From assembly GCA_015478945.1 (NCBI GenBank), contig JABUQX010065489.1, positions 1-20,000 on the forward strand: 20,000 bases of DNA, in the 5' to 3' direction. This document shows positions 10,191 through 19,874 of this stretch, piece after piece; within the stretch, counting starts at the first letter, position 1; each line of letters opens with the position of its first letter. Below the pieces are notes generated by a model. It was not told where the DNA came from. It saw only the letters and a list, made by a program, of their open reading frames with translations, and searched no databases. A program made the position numbers and the translations under genes. The stretch comes from Trachelipus rathkii. Lineage: Eukaryota; Arthropoda; Malacostraca; Isopoda; Trachelipodidae.

Positions 10191-11115
10191 TACTCAAATA
10201 ATATATATCTATAAGTATATATAAAGCTATTATATACTAATAACTAAGTAAAATAATTCATTATAATATATACGCATATATATGTCTAATATCATATTAT
10301 ATATACCTATTATAATAATAATTATATACTGTTAAAAATTCATATATTATATATATATTATAAGATCATATAAGACATAGATACTGATGATTTATTTGTC
10401 TTAAATATAATAAATTAAGAATAGTCAATTATACATTAATATAACTATGAGTTATAGAATATGACTAATAATATACGTTTAAGACTTGAAAGTTTTTGTC
10501 TAATTCATAAAATTATGATAATATTGACCTGAATATTCACTGCCCGTCTCAGTGATTCTATACGACAATAATTCTCGAGATATTAAGACTGAGAAATAAT
10601 ACTATACACTTACCTGAATATACATTATATCTGCAACTTATAATAATAGCCACACTAACAATAATAAAACACGATACCGAGATATATTATAAAATATAAT
10701 TATAAAATGCAATACAAATTTACTAAAAATATATACTTATGATATATATTATATATATATATATGTATATATATAATACTACCAAGTGTAATTTCCAGGT
10801 ACCCACGTATATATATACTTATATATATATATATATAACTATATATATATTATATATATATATATCTATAGTATATTTATATTACTTTATATATAATATA
10901 ATATTTAGAATATTGCAAAATAATTGACTAATGATGATAAAATAAAAATAATACATACGTATATATATATAACAAATAATGATTACCACCATCAAATTGT
11001 AATTTATATGAGCTATAAATAATTATGATAATTATATATATATATATTATATATTATTACTACCATATATATAGATTATAAATACATACGACATATTATA
11101 CCAAATATAAATAAA
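10191..11115. repeat. AT-rich region with scattered TA arrays
   Basis: TA runs at about 10743-10770, 10807-10866 and 11035-11055 lie in AT-rich filler. C outnumbers G among the few non-AT bases. The frame at 10739-10927 is an array artefact. Confidence 0.65.
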
Positions 11116-11266
11116 GTATTTATATACGATAGAACACCAAAACAAAGCACGCGGGCTACACATAGAAGGTAATTAGCAGCATGATCAAGCAGCTATCAAC
11201 CGACACATCGTTTAGATAATTCTCTCTTACTTGAAACATTATATATATATATATATATATATATTA
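11116..11266. other. Short C-containing island plus TA run
   Basis: A small island of mixed composition at 11130-11235 with CACGCGGGC near 11149, followed by a TA run to 11266. No family is recognised. Confidence 0.45.
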
Positions 11267-11711
11267 TAAATTTACCATACTAAATATACTATATAATATA
11301 CATATATAATAATATTAACTCTGGAAATGAAGTTAATATAGTTGATTAAAAATGATAAAACATAGGAATAAATACTGATTGATACCGATATTATATATAA
11401 AATCAAGGTGACGGCTCTAAAATCTATTACAAGGATAGTTAGGAAAATTTTAGCTTAACATTATAATTGAAAAAACACTTCTGACAAATCTAATTCTAGG
11501 CCCAACATAATACAAGGCCTCTATAATAAAAATTAATTATCAAATTCTGAATGAAAAAAAAAATTTAAAATAATTACCTAAAAATTAATACCGATAAAAA
11601 AATCTACGGAAATTACTATATGTTTATTATAATTATCAATATAATGAACATTTTGTAGTAATGTCCGTAGATTGTCTACCTTTCTGTTAAATATTTCATA
11701 CATTAAAAACT

Positions 11712-11833
11712 AATTTTTTTTTGTTTTTTATTTTGTTTTTTACAGATCACAACCATTCACGGGCCGGGCCCATCTCAAGGAGAAGTTAACAGATGAAGTT
11801 AACGTTTTACAGACAGCCATTTATTATCCCTAA
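11712..11833 (+). other. Splice-acceptor-like T tract with short open frame
   Basis: A T-rich run ending ACAG at 11745 is followed by a compositionally different, GC-richer segment. In the frame starting TCA at 11747 it stays open to TAA at 11831 and includes H-L-K-E-K-L-T-D-E-V. The layout suits an intron-exon junction, but there is no donor or neighbouring exon to confirm it. Confidence 0.2.
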
Positions 11834-11950
11834 TCTATAATTATAACCTCTTAAACCACTCGCAAATTGTCTACAAGAATAATTGCTACACGTTCAATGA
11901 TCTTAGATTGAGCAAAAAAAATCTTTTACTTTTTCCGTTTTAATATGTCG

Positions 11951-11968
11951 ATGATTTCAACAAATCAT
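11951..11968. other. Small perfect hairpin
   Basis: ATGATTT and AAATCAT form a 7-bp stem with a CAAC loop. It may well be chance in AT-rich sequence. Confidence 0.4.
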
Positions 11969-12375
11969 AAATTATATAGCTCATGAATTTACATGACTTT
12001 TCAAATCATGAAAAATATGCTTGCTCACTTATTTAATAAATGCGAAATGTTAGTAGATAGATTTCTTTTTTTATTTAAATATGTCAGGCGTCTGACTGGA
12101 ACAACAGGCCATCTTCAGAAATAATTCCGGGAAATGCAAATGATTATAATCAATTTATTTGTTTTCCGTTATGAATATGCTACGAAGGAGGACTGTGCTG
12201 GGTGCTATCTTGGTTACTAGGAGAAGAAATCTATTTTCTTCGCAAAATGTCATGCTAAATTTAAATTCTATCGTTAAGGGTATTAGTATATTTATATTAT
12301 TTAGAATAACATTCTTTATAAATGAAAGATATAGTAGATTGCATGCCGTAAATTCGTTCCTCTCATAAATTATTT

Positions 12376-12479
<104 letters not shown>

Positions 12480-12492
12480 TATAGATATACCC

Positions 12493-12612
12493 TATATATA
12501 TAGGCCTTTTACGTTTTACATCTCCGTCAGTTTTAATTTTATTTGTTTTTTTTAAATATGTTACTATATGATACCCACAATGAATTTCAGTGGTAACGGA
12601 CATGATTCAAAA
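12493..12612 (+). repeat. Left inverted arm of fold-back element
   Basis: It runs from TATATAGGCC to CATGATTCAAAA. The middle of the arm (about 12552-12589) is diverged from the partner, while both ends are well kept. Confidence 0.75.
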
Positions 12613-12677
12613 GTTCGAAAGTATTTTAAATAATTTTTTAAAAAAATACATTTATGTTCAATATTTTTAAAAAATTG

Positions 12678-12930
12678 AAATATCTCGAAGAAGTACTACA
12701 GCTTACAGGAAAAAAACCAATTTACCATATTTTGAACAGCGTATAAGGCTTATTATTAGAAAATGTAAAAAAAAAAAATAAAAAAAAATATAGGCCTATT
12801 TATATTTTTTTTCATATATGCAAATATATTTCAAAAAGTACGACACTTAGAGAAAAAACAATGAAGCCATATTTGGAATCAGCGTTGAAAGATATAAGGC
12901 TTATTACAAAATATATAATAAAAAAATTTA
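12678..12930 (+). repeat. Diverged tandem duplication, about 144-bp period
   Basis: Copy A (12678-12780) and copy B (12822-12930) align through AAATAT, a GAAGTAC/AAAGTAC block, an A-rich run, CCATATTT, CAGCGT and ATAAGGCTTATTA, in the same order. Copy B carries about six extra bases after CAGCGT. The unit is unrecognised and probably internal sequence of the enclosing element. Confidence 0.7.
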
Positions 12931-12970
12931 TTAAAAAAAAAACTGCAAAACAAAAAAAATAAAAAGATAA

Positions 12971-13231
12971 TTTAGTTGGTTCGAGCCGACGGGCGGACAG
13001 AGGGGGGACGAAGTCTTTTTCCATAACCCTTAGGGGAGGGGCGGAGAACCCCGGCGACACTCCCTCAGAATACCAAAGGAGCGGGGTTCCGCGAGACCCT
13101 CCCGGATGGGGGGAATAGTGCGCTACCTTGTTAGTTTCCCTCCGGAGCCGAAGAACCCCGATCCTGCCATCTTTGCGGGTTTACCCTTGGGTATTCCTTT
13201 AGTCAAAAAAAAAAAATAAAAAAATAAAAAA
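12971..13231. mobile_element. GC-rich CpG-dense island with A-rich tail (retroposon-like)
   Basis: About 230 bases, far richer in G and C than anything else in the window, with many CpG sites. It ends in A12-T-A7-T-A6 at 13205-13231 and is preceded by another A-rich tract. A tRNA B-box-like GTTCGAGCC is at 12979-12987, but no A box is visible upstream, so a tRNA-derived SINE is possible though unproven. On the minus strand an ATG at 13170 in a favourable context (A at -3, G at +4) opens only 15 codons before TAG. GAACCCCG at 13046-13053 and 13153-13160 can each pair with CGGGGTTC at 13082-13089. Confidence 0.5.
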
Positions 13232-13239
13232 CGCATAAT

Positions 13240-13392
13240 CGTAAAACGTAAAAGTCCTATATATTTTCAATCATGTCCGTTACCACTTAATTAATTGTGA
13301 GAAAATTATACTTCAGTTAAGTAATGAAGAAACGAATAAAATTCGAAACTGACGGAGTTGTAAAAACAGAATAGTCCTATATATATATATAT
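13240..13392 (-). repeat. Right inverted arm plus partial extra copy
   Basis: Read on the minus strand, the arm 13392-13264 matches the left arm. It is followed immediately by a second copy of the arm's first 24 bases (13264-13240, TATATAGGACTTTTACG). The left side has no such doubling. Confidence 0.7.
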
Positions 13393-13554
13393 TGAGTGTA
13401 ATATATAGTATATGTATATATATTAGTATACTATATCATATAATAGTAATTATAATATATATATATATATATATTATATTATATATATATGCGATATATA
13501 TATATATATTATGTATATATATATGATTATATATTATGCTTTTAGTTTATTATG

Positions 13555-13592
<38 letters not shown>

Positions 13593-13600
13593 TTATGTTA
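13393..13600. repeat. TA microsatellite with G interruptions
   Basis: TA runs interrupted mainly by AGTA, TGTA and GATT words. The longest pure run is about 13556-13587. Confidence 0.85.
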
Positions 13601-13925
13601 TATATACCCATATAGCACAAGGTATCCTTTGGATATCCATTTTTCATCCTATGGATACGTCGACATTCGTATTATAACATAATTAATTTACGTCCCTGTG
13701 GAATGTGGAAATGTTCAGCTCTCAGCGACGTAACAATGCGGACATTCAACTCGAACGTCCTATGTAGCTGTTAGTATTTTGACGTACTCTTACGACAATT
13801 CCCTGCAAACGTTACACGGTAACGTTTGCATCGACGTTTGTTTTACGACATCTATTTGATGTAACTTTAGTATATATGAATCCTTACAAACCAATGTTAG
13901 TATCTGGCGGTATATACGTTTATAT
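13601..13925. other. Unique island with hairpins and ACGTC words
   Basis: A non-repetitive island between TA arrays. It holds a stem of 6+4 bp at 13622-13658 and a perfect 11-bp hairpin at 13805-13829. The five-base word ACGTC or its complement GACGT occurs about six times between 13655 and 13840. No gene is recognised. Confidence 0.55.
13805..13829. other. Perfect 11-bp hairpin with 3-base loop
   Basis: GCAAACGTTAC pairs with GTAACGTTTGC around an ACG loop. No T run follows, so it is not a simple terminator. Confidence 0.75.
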
Positions 13926-13957
13926 TATTATTTATTTAGTAGTATATATTATATGTA

Positions 13958-13991
<34 letters not shown>

Positions 13992-14197
13992 ATATATTAA
14001 TATATAATATATATATATATTATATATATATTATATATATATATATATAGTATGATTATATATATTATGTAGTATTATGATAATTTATGTATATTTAGGT
14101 ATTGATATGTATATTATATGGTATTATAATATATTATATTATTAATATATAGAGTATATATATATTATATATATATATATATATATATGTATGTTAT

Positions 14198-14245
<48 letters not shown>

Positions 14246-14370
14246 ATATATATAATATATATATATATATATAGTAGTGAGATAGAGATAAACTTATATG
14301 TATTTGATGTATTATTTATAGGTATATATATATATATAATATATAATATTATATATATATATGAGTAGTA
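13926..14370. repeat. TA microsatellite block
   Basis: Long TA runs with G-containing interruptions. C is rare on this strand. The minus-strand frame at 14194-14403 is mostly Tyr-Ile artefact. Confidence 0.88.
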
Positions 14371-14442
14371 TATAGACCAACTTCGGTAGAAAGCGCTAAC
14401 CACAGCTACTAATGGCCTGCATTATACCATATTGGCCTAAAC

Positions 14443-14628
14443 ATGGCAGGAAATGCAACAAAAGGGGAGGAGGGAGAGGAGAGGGAAGTAGTTTATGGGT
14501 TACTTCCGAAGAGGGCCAAAGTGGATGGAGAATGGTAGAGAACGCTTGAAGAGAATGGGGGATGGGCCAAGATGGAAAGGATATTCGATAATAAAGATAT
14601 TCTTAACTTGACAAAATTCTCTTTATAG
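14443..14628 (+). pseudogene. Broken 62-codon frame, unknown protein
   Basis: The frame starts with an ATG in a good eukaryotic context (A at -3, G at +4) and ends at TAG 14626. One in-frame TAG at 14536-14538 breaks it. Codon use and G/C content differ from the surrounding AT arrays. The product would be hydrophilic: a Glu-rich segment after residue 8, then V-V-Y-G-L-L-P-K-R, and after the break T-L-E-E-N-G-G-W-A-K-M-E-R-I-F-D. No membrane segment or known catalytic motif is visible, and I do not recognise the family. The trailing A run suggests origin from a processed transcript. It may instead be a fortuitous frame in a purine-rich stretch. Confidence 0.35.
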
Positions 14629-14650
14629 TAGTGTTAAACAGTTCAATATA

Positions 14651-14651
<1 letters not shown>

Positions 14652-14686
<35 letters not shown>
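14652..14686 (+). repeat. Poly-A tract, 35 bases
   Basis: Uninterrupted A run, the longest homopolymer in the window, immediately 3' of the broken frame. Confidence 0.95.
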
Positions 14687-14691
<5 letters not shown>

Positions 14692-14770
14692 TAAATGCAC
14701 AAATGTATATCCTTCCTCAATATAATATCTTTCCCATGTTCCTCTATCGTATTAAAGGTACGCGCAAGAA

Positions 14771-14861
14771 TATATATAGTAGTGTATTATGAACTTTATA
14801 CTATTTTGTATATATATATATATTATATATATATAGTATATATATTATAGTATATACGATA

Positions 14862-14901
<40 letters not shown>

Positions 14902-15120
14902 GTATATATATATATGTATATATATATATTTATACGGTATAAGATAGTAAATATATATATAAAGAATTGCTAATATATAGTATATATATATATGTCATTA
15001 GATATATAGTGATATATAGTATGTATATGTATATTATATTAATTTATATTTATTATATATAGGCTATAGTTGTAGGTTTATGTATATGTATATAGTATAT
15101 ATATATACTTAATATATAAA
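14771..15120. repeat. TA microsatellite block with G interruptions
   Basis: TA runs broken mostly by GTA and AGT words. Confidence 0.85.
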
Positions 15121-15240
15121 TGATATAGTAAGCCACTGAGGTACTTCGGCAAACGGCATAGGCCATTGTGATGCGCGTTAAGCGGCTAGGCCAGTCATGG
15201 CCAATTACAGTTGTAGTCCACAAATAAACATTTTTCAAGT
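15121..15240. other. Small GC-richer island between TA arrays
   Basis: Holds a GGCCA/TGGCC dyad at 15189-15202. The minus strand is open from 15238 across the island (it includes V-I-G-H-D-W-P-S-R-L) but then runs into the TA array. No family is recognised. It could be a SINE fragment or an exon remnant. Confidence 0.4.
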
Positions 15241-15322
15241 TGTTATATATAAGTATTATTATAATATTATATATTAGTTTATATAAGTTTAGTATATTAG
15301 TAGTATATTATATGATTAATAA

Positions 15323-15353
<31 letters not shown>

Positions 15354-15382
15354 TATATATTAATATATATATATATATATAG

Positions 15383-15431
<49 letters not shown>

Positions 15432-15538
15432 TTAGTAGTGATTATATATATATTAGTATATTATAGTATATAATATATAATATTATATACTATATATATA
15501 TATATTAATATAGTATAATATATATTATATTATATATG
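15241..15538. repeat. TA microsatellite block
   Basis: Includes a nearly pure TA run at about 15389-15427. Frames across it are artefacts. Confidence 0.88.
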
Positions 15539-16265
15539 CGCTGTTTTGGCCTATTATTAGAAATAGTGCTAATTATTGAATTTTCTGTTATGTAAAACAG
15601 TGCTTTTCGGAAATCTGTAAGTAGGCTAACTTGCCAGCAAATTTGAGTTTTAAATATGGAGTTTACATAGAGCGGACCCCTGGGAATACCCCTACAATAA
15701 ATGAAAAATAGATATTTCCGTGAAAAACATATAATAAACAGAAACACATAATAGCATTTACGCAAAATTATTTGAACTTTATTTATTTGAAAGCCACTCC
15801 AAACTCTCTCTCACAAGAGCATAGCGCGACTGGAGAACATAATTAGTTAATTTATGAGCGACAGTAAATTTGTAACGACACTTGATAAAAATTTAAAATA
15901 AATTCCATAATACATTTTCTAAAGAAAATCATGTGAAAAATGACGTGTATACTACTATACATAAAAGGGGAAAGATTTGAAAAGAGTTGTAGAGTAATGA
16001 AAGTCTAGAACACAAAGTGTAGAATTAATTTGCAGGCCAGATCAATGGCCGAAATTCTCCGATATCAATGGGTAATGGAAACATTTAAAATTATCAATAT
16101 TACGTCGCAAAATACGTTGCATTGGGAACGAAAAAAGCATTACTCACAAAGACGTAACAGCTCAATGTCATATTATACGACGTATGAGTTGATGCGACGG
16201 TGGCAACGAAACTGATTAACGTTGCTGTTTGATGATCTGCAACCAACTGTGTCTATTATGGGACG
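15539..16265. other. Unique stretch with two short open frames
   Basis: Mixed composition without simple repeats. A minus-strand frame over about 15540-15765 includes R-G-I-P-R-G-P-L-Y-V-N but has no recognised motif. A plus-strand frame lies at 16009-16215. A GCAACG/CGTTGC dyad is near 16203-16226. Confidence 0.5.
16009..16215 (+). other. Open frame of about 68 codons, unknown
   Basis: Open from 16009 to TGA at 16213, with the first ATG at 16045. TTTGCAG just before 16036 could be a splice acceptor and GTAATG at about 16072 a donor, so a very short exon is conceivable. The translation is basic and polar (it ends M-R-R-W-Q-R-N), with no family I recognise. Chance is a fair explanation. Confidence 0.2.
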
Positions 16266-16820
16266 TATATTATACATGTAGCGATTTATATTTATGTGTT
16301 ATGTACTTATATACGATTTGTATGAAGATCTATATAAGTATATGATATATATATTATGTAATATGGTTTAGTTGGAATAGTTATGTTGTTGTAGTGTAAG
16401 ATATTTTATGTGCATACCAATAATATATATATATTATGTATAATTAGTATATATATATATATATATATATATAATATGATATATATATATATTAGTATAT
16501 ATATATATATATATACTATATATAAATATATATATTAATATATATCATATATACTATATAAATATTAATTACTAATATCGATATATAGTATATATATATA
16601 TATATATATATAAATATTATATATATATATAATATAATATTTGATGTTGTTATATACCTGCTAGATTTTTATGTGCATAATAATGTTCTGGTAGTAAAAA
16701 GAAAGTATAAAATGAAATAGTATTATAAGTATATATATATAGTATATATATATATTATTAGTATATGATATAAAGATACTAAGTGATATGTATTTAAAGA
16801 TATGTATATATATAGATATT
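16266..16820. repeat. Degenerate TA-rich block
   Basis: TA arrays at about 16449-16660 and 16730-16755, surrounded by TATG/GTAT-rich decay products. G exceeds C. Confidence 0.75.
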
Positions 16821-17130
16821 TATATGTATAAGTAAAAAATCAATCTAAATAAAAAGAGGGATGGTAAAAAAATAGAGGAAAAGTATGTAAAAGATGAGTT
16901 TAAACAACATTAATCGAAGATATGAGAAGAGGGAGGTGGGAAATACCAAGCGGTTTTATACATTTTCTGAATACTTCCCTGTGTGTTTTTCCTTTGTGAC
17001 GGCTCCAAATTAAAATGTAAATCGAAAATACAAAATGGTAATCTAGGAAGCTAAAACCATACGAAACAAAAAATATTGGTTGGCGGGGTATGAGAGATTA
17101 TAACTAAATATAGGGAATTTACAAATTAAT
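16821..17130. other. Unrecognised A-rich stretch
   Basis: No frame, repeat family or RNA signature is visible. A purine-rich patch lies at 16917-16941. Confidence 0.5.
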
Positions 17131-17649
17131 ATATAAAAGAATTATATATAGCAAAAAGGTAATTCAACCTCAATAATTGTAACCACATGACATAATAATA
17201 GCGAGGAAATAAATTAGTAAATAATGAAAATTGATAATAAAATAAAAATAGAAATGTTCTTCAATAATTAAAGCCAATTAAAAAAAGATAACCATTACAT
17301 AATAATAAAAATAAAATATAAAATTAATAATTAATAATAATATAATAATAAATCAATAATTAATAATCTAATTTCGAATACTTACCATCATAATCTATCA
17401 CATTAATAATAATGTGAATAGATTAATACATTAATATGATAACAATAGTAAGATAATAATAATACATAATATATAAAAATGAATAATAAATGATTAATAA
17501 TTATGGAATGGCTCGAAAAATAAAAAAGTTGAATTATATAAGCATTAGATACCTTACACTCGAATAAACTAATAACAATAACAAAGTAATAATAACAATA
17601 AACATAATAATAATAATAATAATGATAAATAATAAAAATAATAATAATA

Positions 17650-17681
<32 letters not shown>

Positions 17682-18300
17682 AATAATAATAATAATAAAT
17701 ATATTGTTTCACTCTAAATAATCCCGTCTATGGTTTTATAAAGTGTCTCGCTTTTGATGATAGATAATAAGATAATAATAATAAAAATAATATACATAAT
17801 TAATTAATGATTAAATAAATTAACTTATAAATAATAATAAATAATATTATTAATAATTAATGTAATAATAATTAATTAATAATATATAATAATAATAAGA
17901 TACTAATCAATATATAATAATAGTATATAATAAATAATAATTAATTAAATATCTAATCATATTTCATATTATCATAAAATAATAATAATATTAATTATAA
18001 AAAATAATATGAGTAATAATAATAATATAATATATTCAATTTTATTAATGATAAAAATACTAATAAATGAATCTTAAAGGAAAAAAAATTATTAGTAAAA
18101 CTAAAAATTTTTATATTATACTTTTAATGGATTATGGTATGTAATAAATTGAATTTATATATGAAATTAGATAAGAATAATAATAATAAAATACATTAAT
18201 AATTGAATAATAATTTATTAATATAATAATATAAAAAATTAATAATTGAATAATATATAATTTTGATGAAAAAAGAATAAATTATTTTACTACATACTAA
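17131..18300 (+). repeat. Degenerate AAT/TAA trinucleotide region
   Basis: More than 1 kb dominated by AATAAT, TAATTA and AAAT words, with the best array at about 17580-17702. Short non-repeat patches lie at 17500-17575 and 17703-17765. AT-only decay makes element boundaries invisible. Confidence 0.85.
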
Positions 18301-18640
18301 AAATTTTAATATAACTTAAATTTTTATGAATCTTGGTGGCAGTCAGTGTATACGTGTTTTTGAAAATTGCTCCTTGTTGAAAGTTTATCTTTTATTTTAA
18401 TTCTTTTATTTATTGTCATTTTGTGCTTGTGACTATCTATAGTAAAGGTTTTTTAAATTATATTTTGTTATTATTTAAGTTTGTATGTTCACTCGGTTTA
18501 AGTGTATCTATTTATTCGTTTCGGCGAGCGAGTTCTGCGTTGGCGTTTTTAAAAGATAAGTTTTATTTTTTAAATTTTTTTTTGGCCTTTTTTTAGTGCT
18601 TGTGTGATGCATTGGTTAATATTGCCATATAAATATATAA
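18301..18640. other. T-rich unique stretch
   Basis: T-rich on the plus strand with one GC-richer patch near 18520-18548 (GGCGAGCGAG). No coding or repeat identity is found. Confidence 0.5.
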
Positions 18641-18785
18641 TATTATAGTTAATTAATTAATATGATTATATATTTATATATAGTATTATATATTATATAT
18701 TATATATACTATTATGTATATATATAGTATATATATATATAATATATATCTTATATATATATATATATATGTATATGTATATATC
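18641..18785. repeat. TA microsatellite
   Basis: TA units with ATT and AGT interruptions. Confidence 0.85.
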
Positions 18786-19165
18786 ATTACTGTGGATCCG
18801 AACATATTTTTATTTGATATAAAAAATAAAAAATAAAACTTTTTCTAATAAAAGAGCTCAAACTTTTAAAAATATTAAAAAGTCTATTATCTTATTTAAA
18901 TCTGTGTAACAACAAACGTAACAACAACCTAGCGAAACTGTATTAATTAGCTGTATAATTTATTTCACTTTCCCATTTGTACAATAAAAAATTTAGCAAC
19001 CTAAAACATGTGGGTGTGGAAACTTTAAGTCAAAAAAATGCAGAAAAAATGTTCAAAATTTTTTTTAACTATTCGCTTTGTTGTAACATTTTGTTTGATA
19101 AAGCAAATTATGAAAAAAAATTGACTTCGGCTATATTAGTTACGGATACATTGACATAGCACGCA
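18786..19165. other. Unique stretch with one open frame
   Basis: Non-array sequence between TA blocks. A plus-strand frame is open from 18959 to the TAG at 19157-19159. Its first in-frame ATG is at about 19057, and a TTTAG at about 18994 could be a splice acceptor. Residues include K-H-V-G-V-E-T-L-S-Q-K-N-A-E-K-M-F and no known motif. It could be an exon or element remnant; I cannot tell. Confidence 0.3.
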
Positions 19166-19169
19166 TTAG

Positions 19170-19605
19170 TATATAAGTATATATATATATATATATATTA
19201 TTATATATATATAATATATATATATATATAATTATGTATATAATAAGTAGTATATTATATATATATATAATACGTGATATATGTTATATATATATATGAT
19301 ATATATATATATATAGTATATATATATAATATATATTATATATATATAATATATAATATAATATTATATATATATATATATAATAGATATATTATATATA
19401 TATTATATATATATAATTTATATTATATATATATATATTATATATATTATCTATAATATGATATATATTATATATATATATAATATATAGTATAAGATAT
19501 ATATGTATAAGGATGAGTATATATATAATAGTATATATATATATAGTATAATATATTAGTATAATATATATATAATATATATTATATTATATATATATAT
19601 ATTTT
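19170..19605. repeat. TA microsatellite block, about 430 bp
   Basis: The longest TA block, with GTA and GAT interruptions and very little C. It runs up to the left arm of the final inverted-repeat element. Confidence 0.9.
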
Positions 19606-19874
19606 ATCGATGATTTTACCCCTGGGGGCAACACAAATAAAAACTATTCAAAATAAGTTATTTCTTTTTCACAGTTATTAAATATGTCGTCAAGACAATA
19701 AAGGTATATATATATATATATAATATATAGTATATATGAATATATATAATAATATATAATATATATATAATAATAAATATATATATAATAATATATATAT
19801 ATATAACTTGTGGAAAAAGGAAATAACTTATTTTGAATTATAGATGTTTGTTAAGGAGGGGTAAAATCATCAAT
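19606..19874. mobile_element. MITE-like element with about 70-bp inverted arms
   Basis: The left arm is 19606-19676 and the right arm 19806-19874. They share GATGATTTTACCCCT (19609-19623 and complement 19857-19871) and an identical 19-base block (19646-19664 and complement 19820-19838), with further similarity between and inward. The centre (about 19704-19804) is a TA array, preceded by a short unique piece (19677-19703). There is no coding capacity. Length, long arms and lack of genes fit a non-autonomous DNA transposon. No target-site duplication is evident. Confidence 0.75.

Larger units (their letters stand above)
11267..12375. other. Unique stretch, no recognised gene
   Basis: The longest array-free segment of the middle part. 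It holds the T-rich splice-acceptor-like site near 11743, a 7-bp hairpin at 11951-11968, a GTCAG/CTGAC dyad near 12085, and an open frame from an ATG at 12171 to 12368. That frame is about 65 codons with an R-rich start and a hydrophobic middle, and matches no family I know. It is within what chance allows in AT-rich DNA. Confidence 0.5.
12493..13392. mobile_element. Fold-back element with about 120-bp inverted arms
   Basis: The left arm (12493-12612) and right arm (13264-13392) are inverted copies. They share TATATATATAGG at the outer ends, CTCCGTCAGTTT (12522-12533 and complement 13346-13357) and an identical 18-base block (12590-12607 and complement 13269-13286). A third partial copy of the outer arm end lies at 13240-13264 on the minus strand. 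Inside are a diverged tandem duplication and a GC-rich island. There is no transposase. It fits a non-autonomous, MITE-like or fold-back DNA transposon. Two separate inverted copies of one repeat, with other insertions between, is the alternative. Both outer ends sit beside TA arrays, consistent with but not proof of TA target preference. Confidence 0.7.
14371..14686 (+). mobile_element. Retroposed-transcript-like island with poly-A
   Basis: An island of ordinary composition flanked on the left by a TA array. It contains an ATG-initiated frame (14443-14628) and about 23 bases of trailer, then an uninterrupted run of 35 A at 14652-14686. An AATAAA occurs at about 14590, farther upstream of the A run than usual. 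I could not find a target-site duplication because both flanks are low complexity. A LINE or SINE 3' end is the alternative. Confidence 0.45.

Noticed and set aside
12136..12143. ATGCAAAT octamer, a possible POU-factor site
   Set aside because: A single eight-base match in AT-rich DNA is expected by chance and has no promoter context.
12812..13060. 82-residue minus-strand frame across the GC island edge
   Set aside because: It begins without ATG inside the GC island and continues through A/T homopolymers as a Phe/Ile-rich tail, so it is a composition artefact.
14380..14412. tRNA D-arm-like sequence on the minus strand (GTGGTTAGCGC)
   Set aside because: No B box, acceptor stem or anticodon arm at proper spacing, and its orientation conflicts with the A tail to the right.
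14464..14483. Possible G-quadruplex in the purine-rich start of the broken frame
   Set aside because: Only three runs of three or more G are present; a stable three-tetrad structure is not supported.
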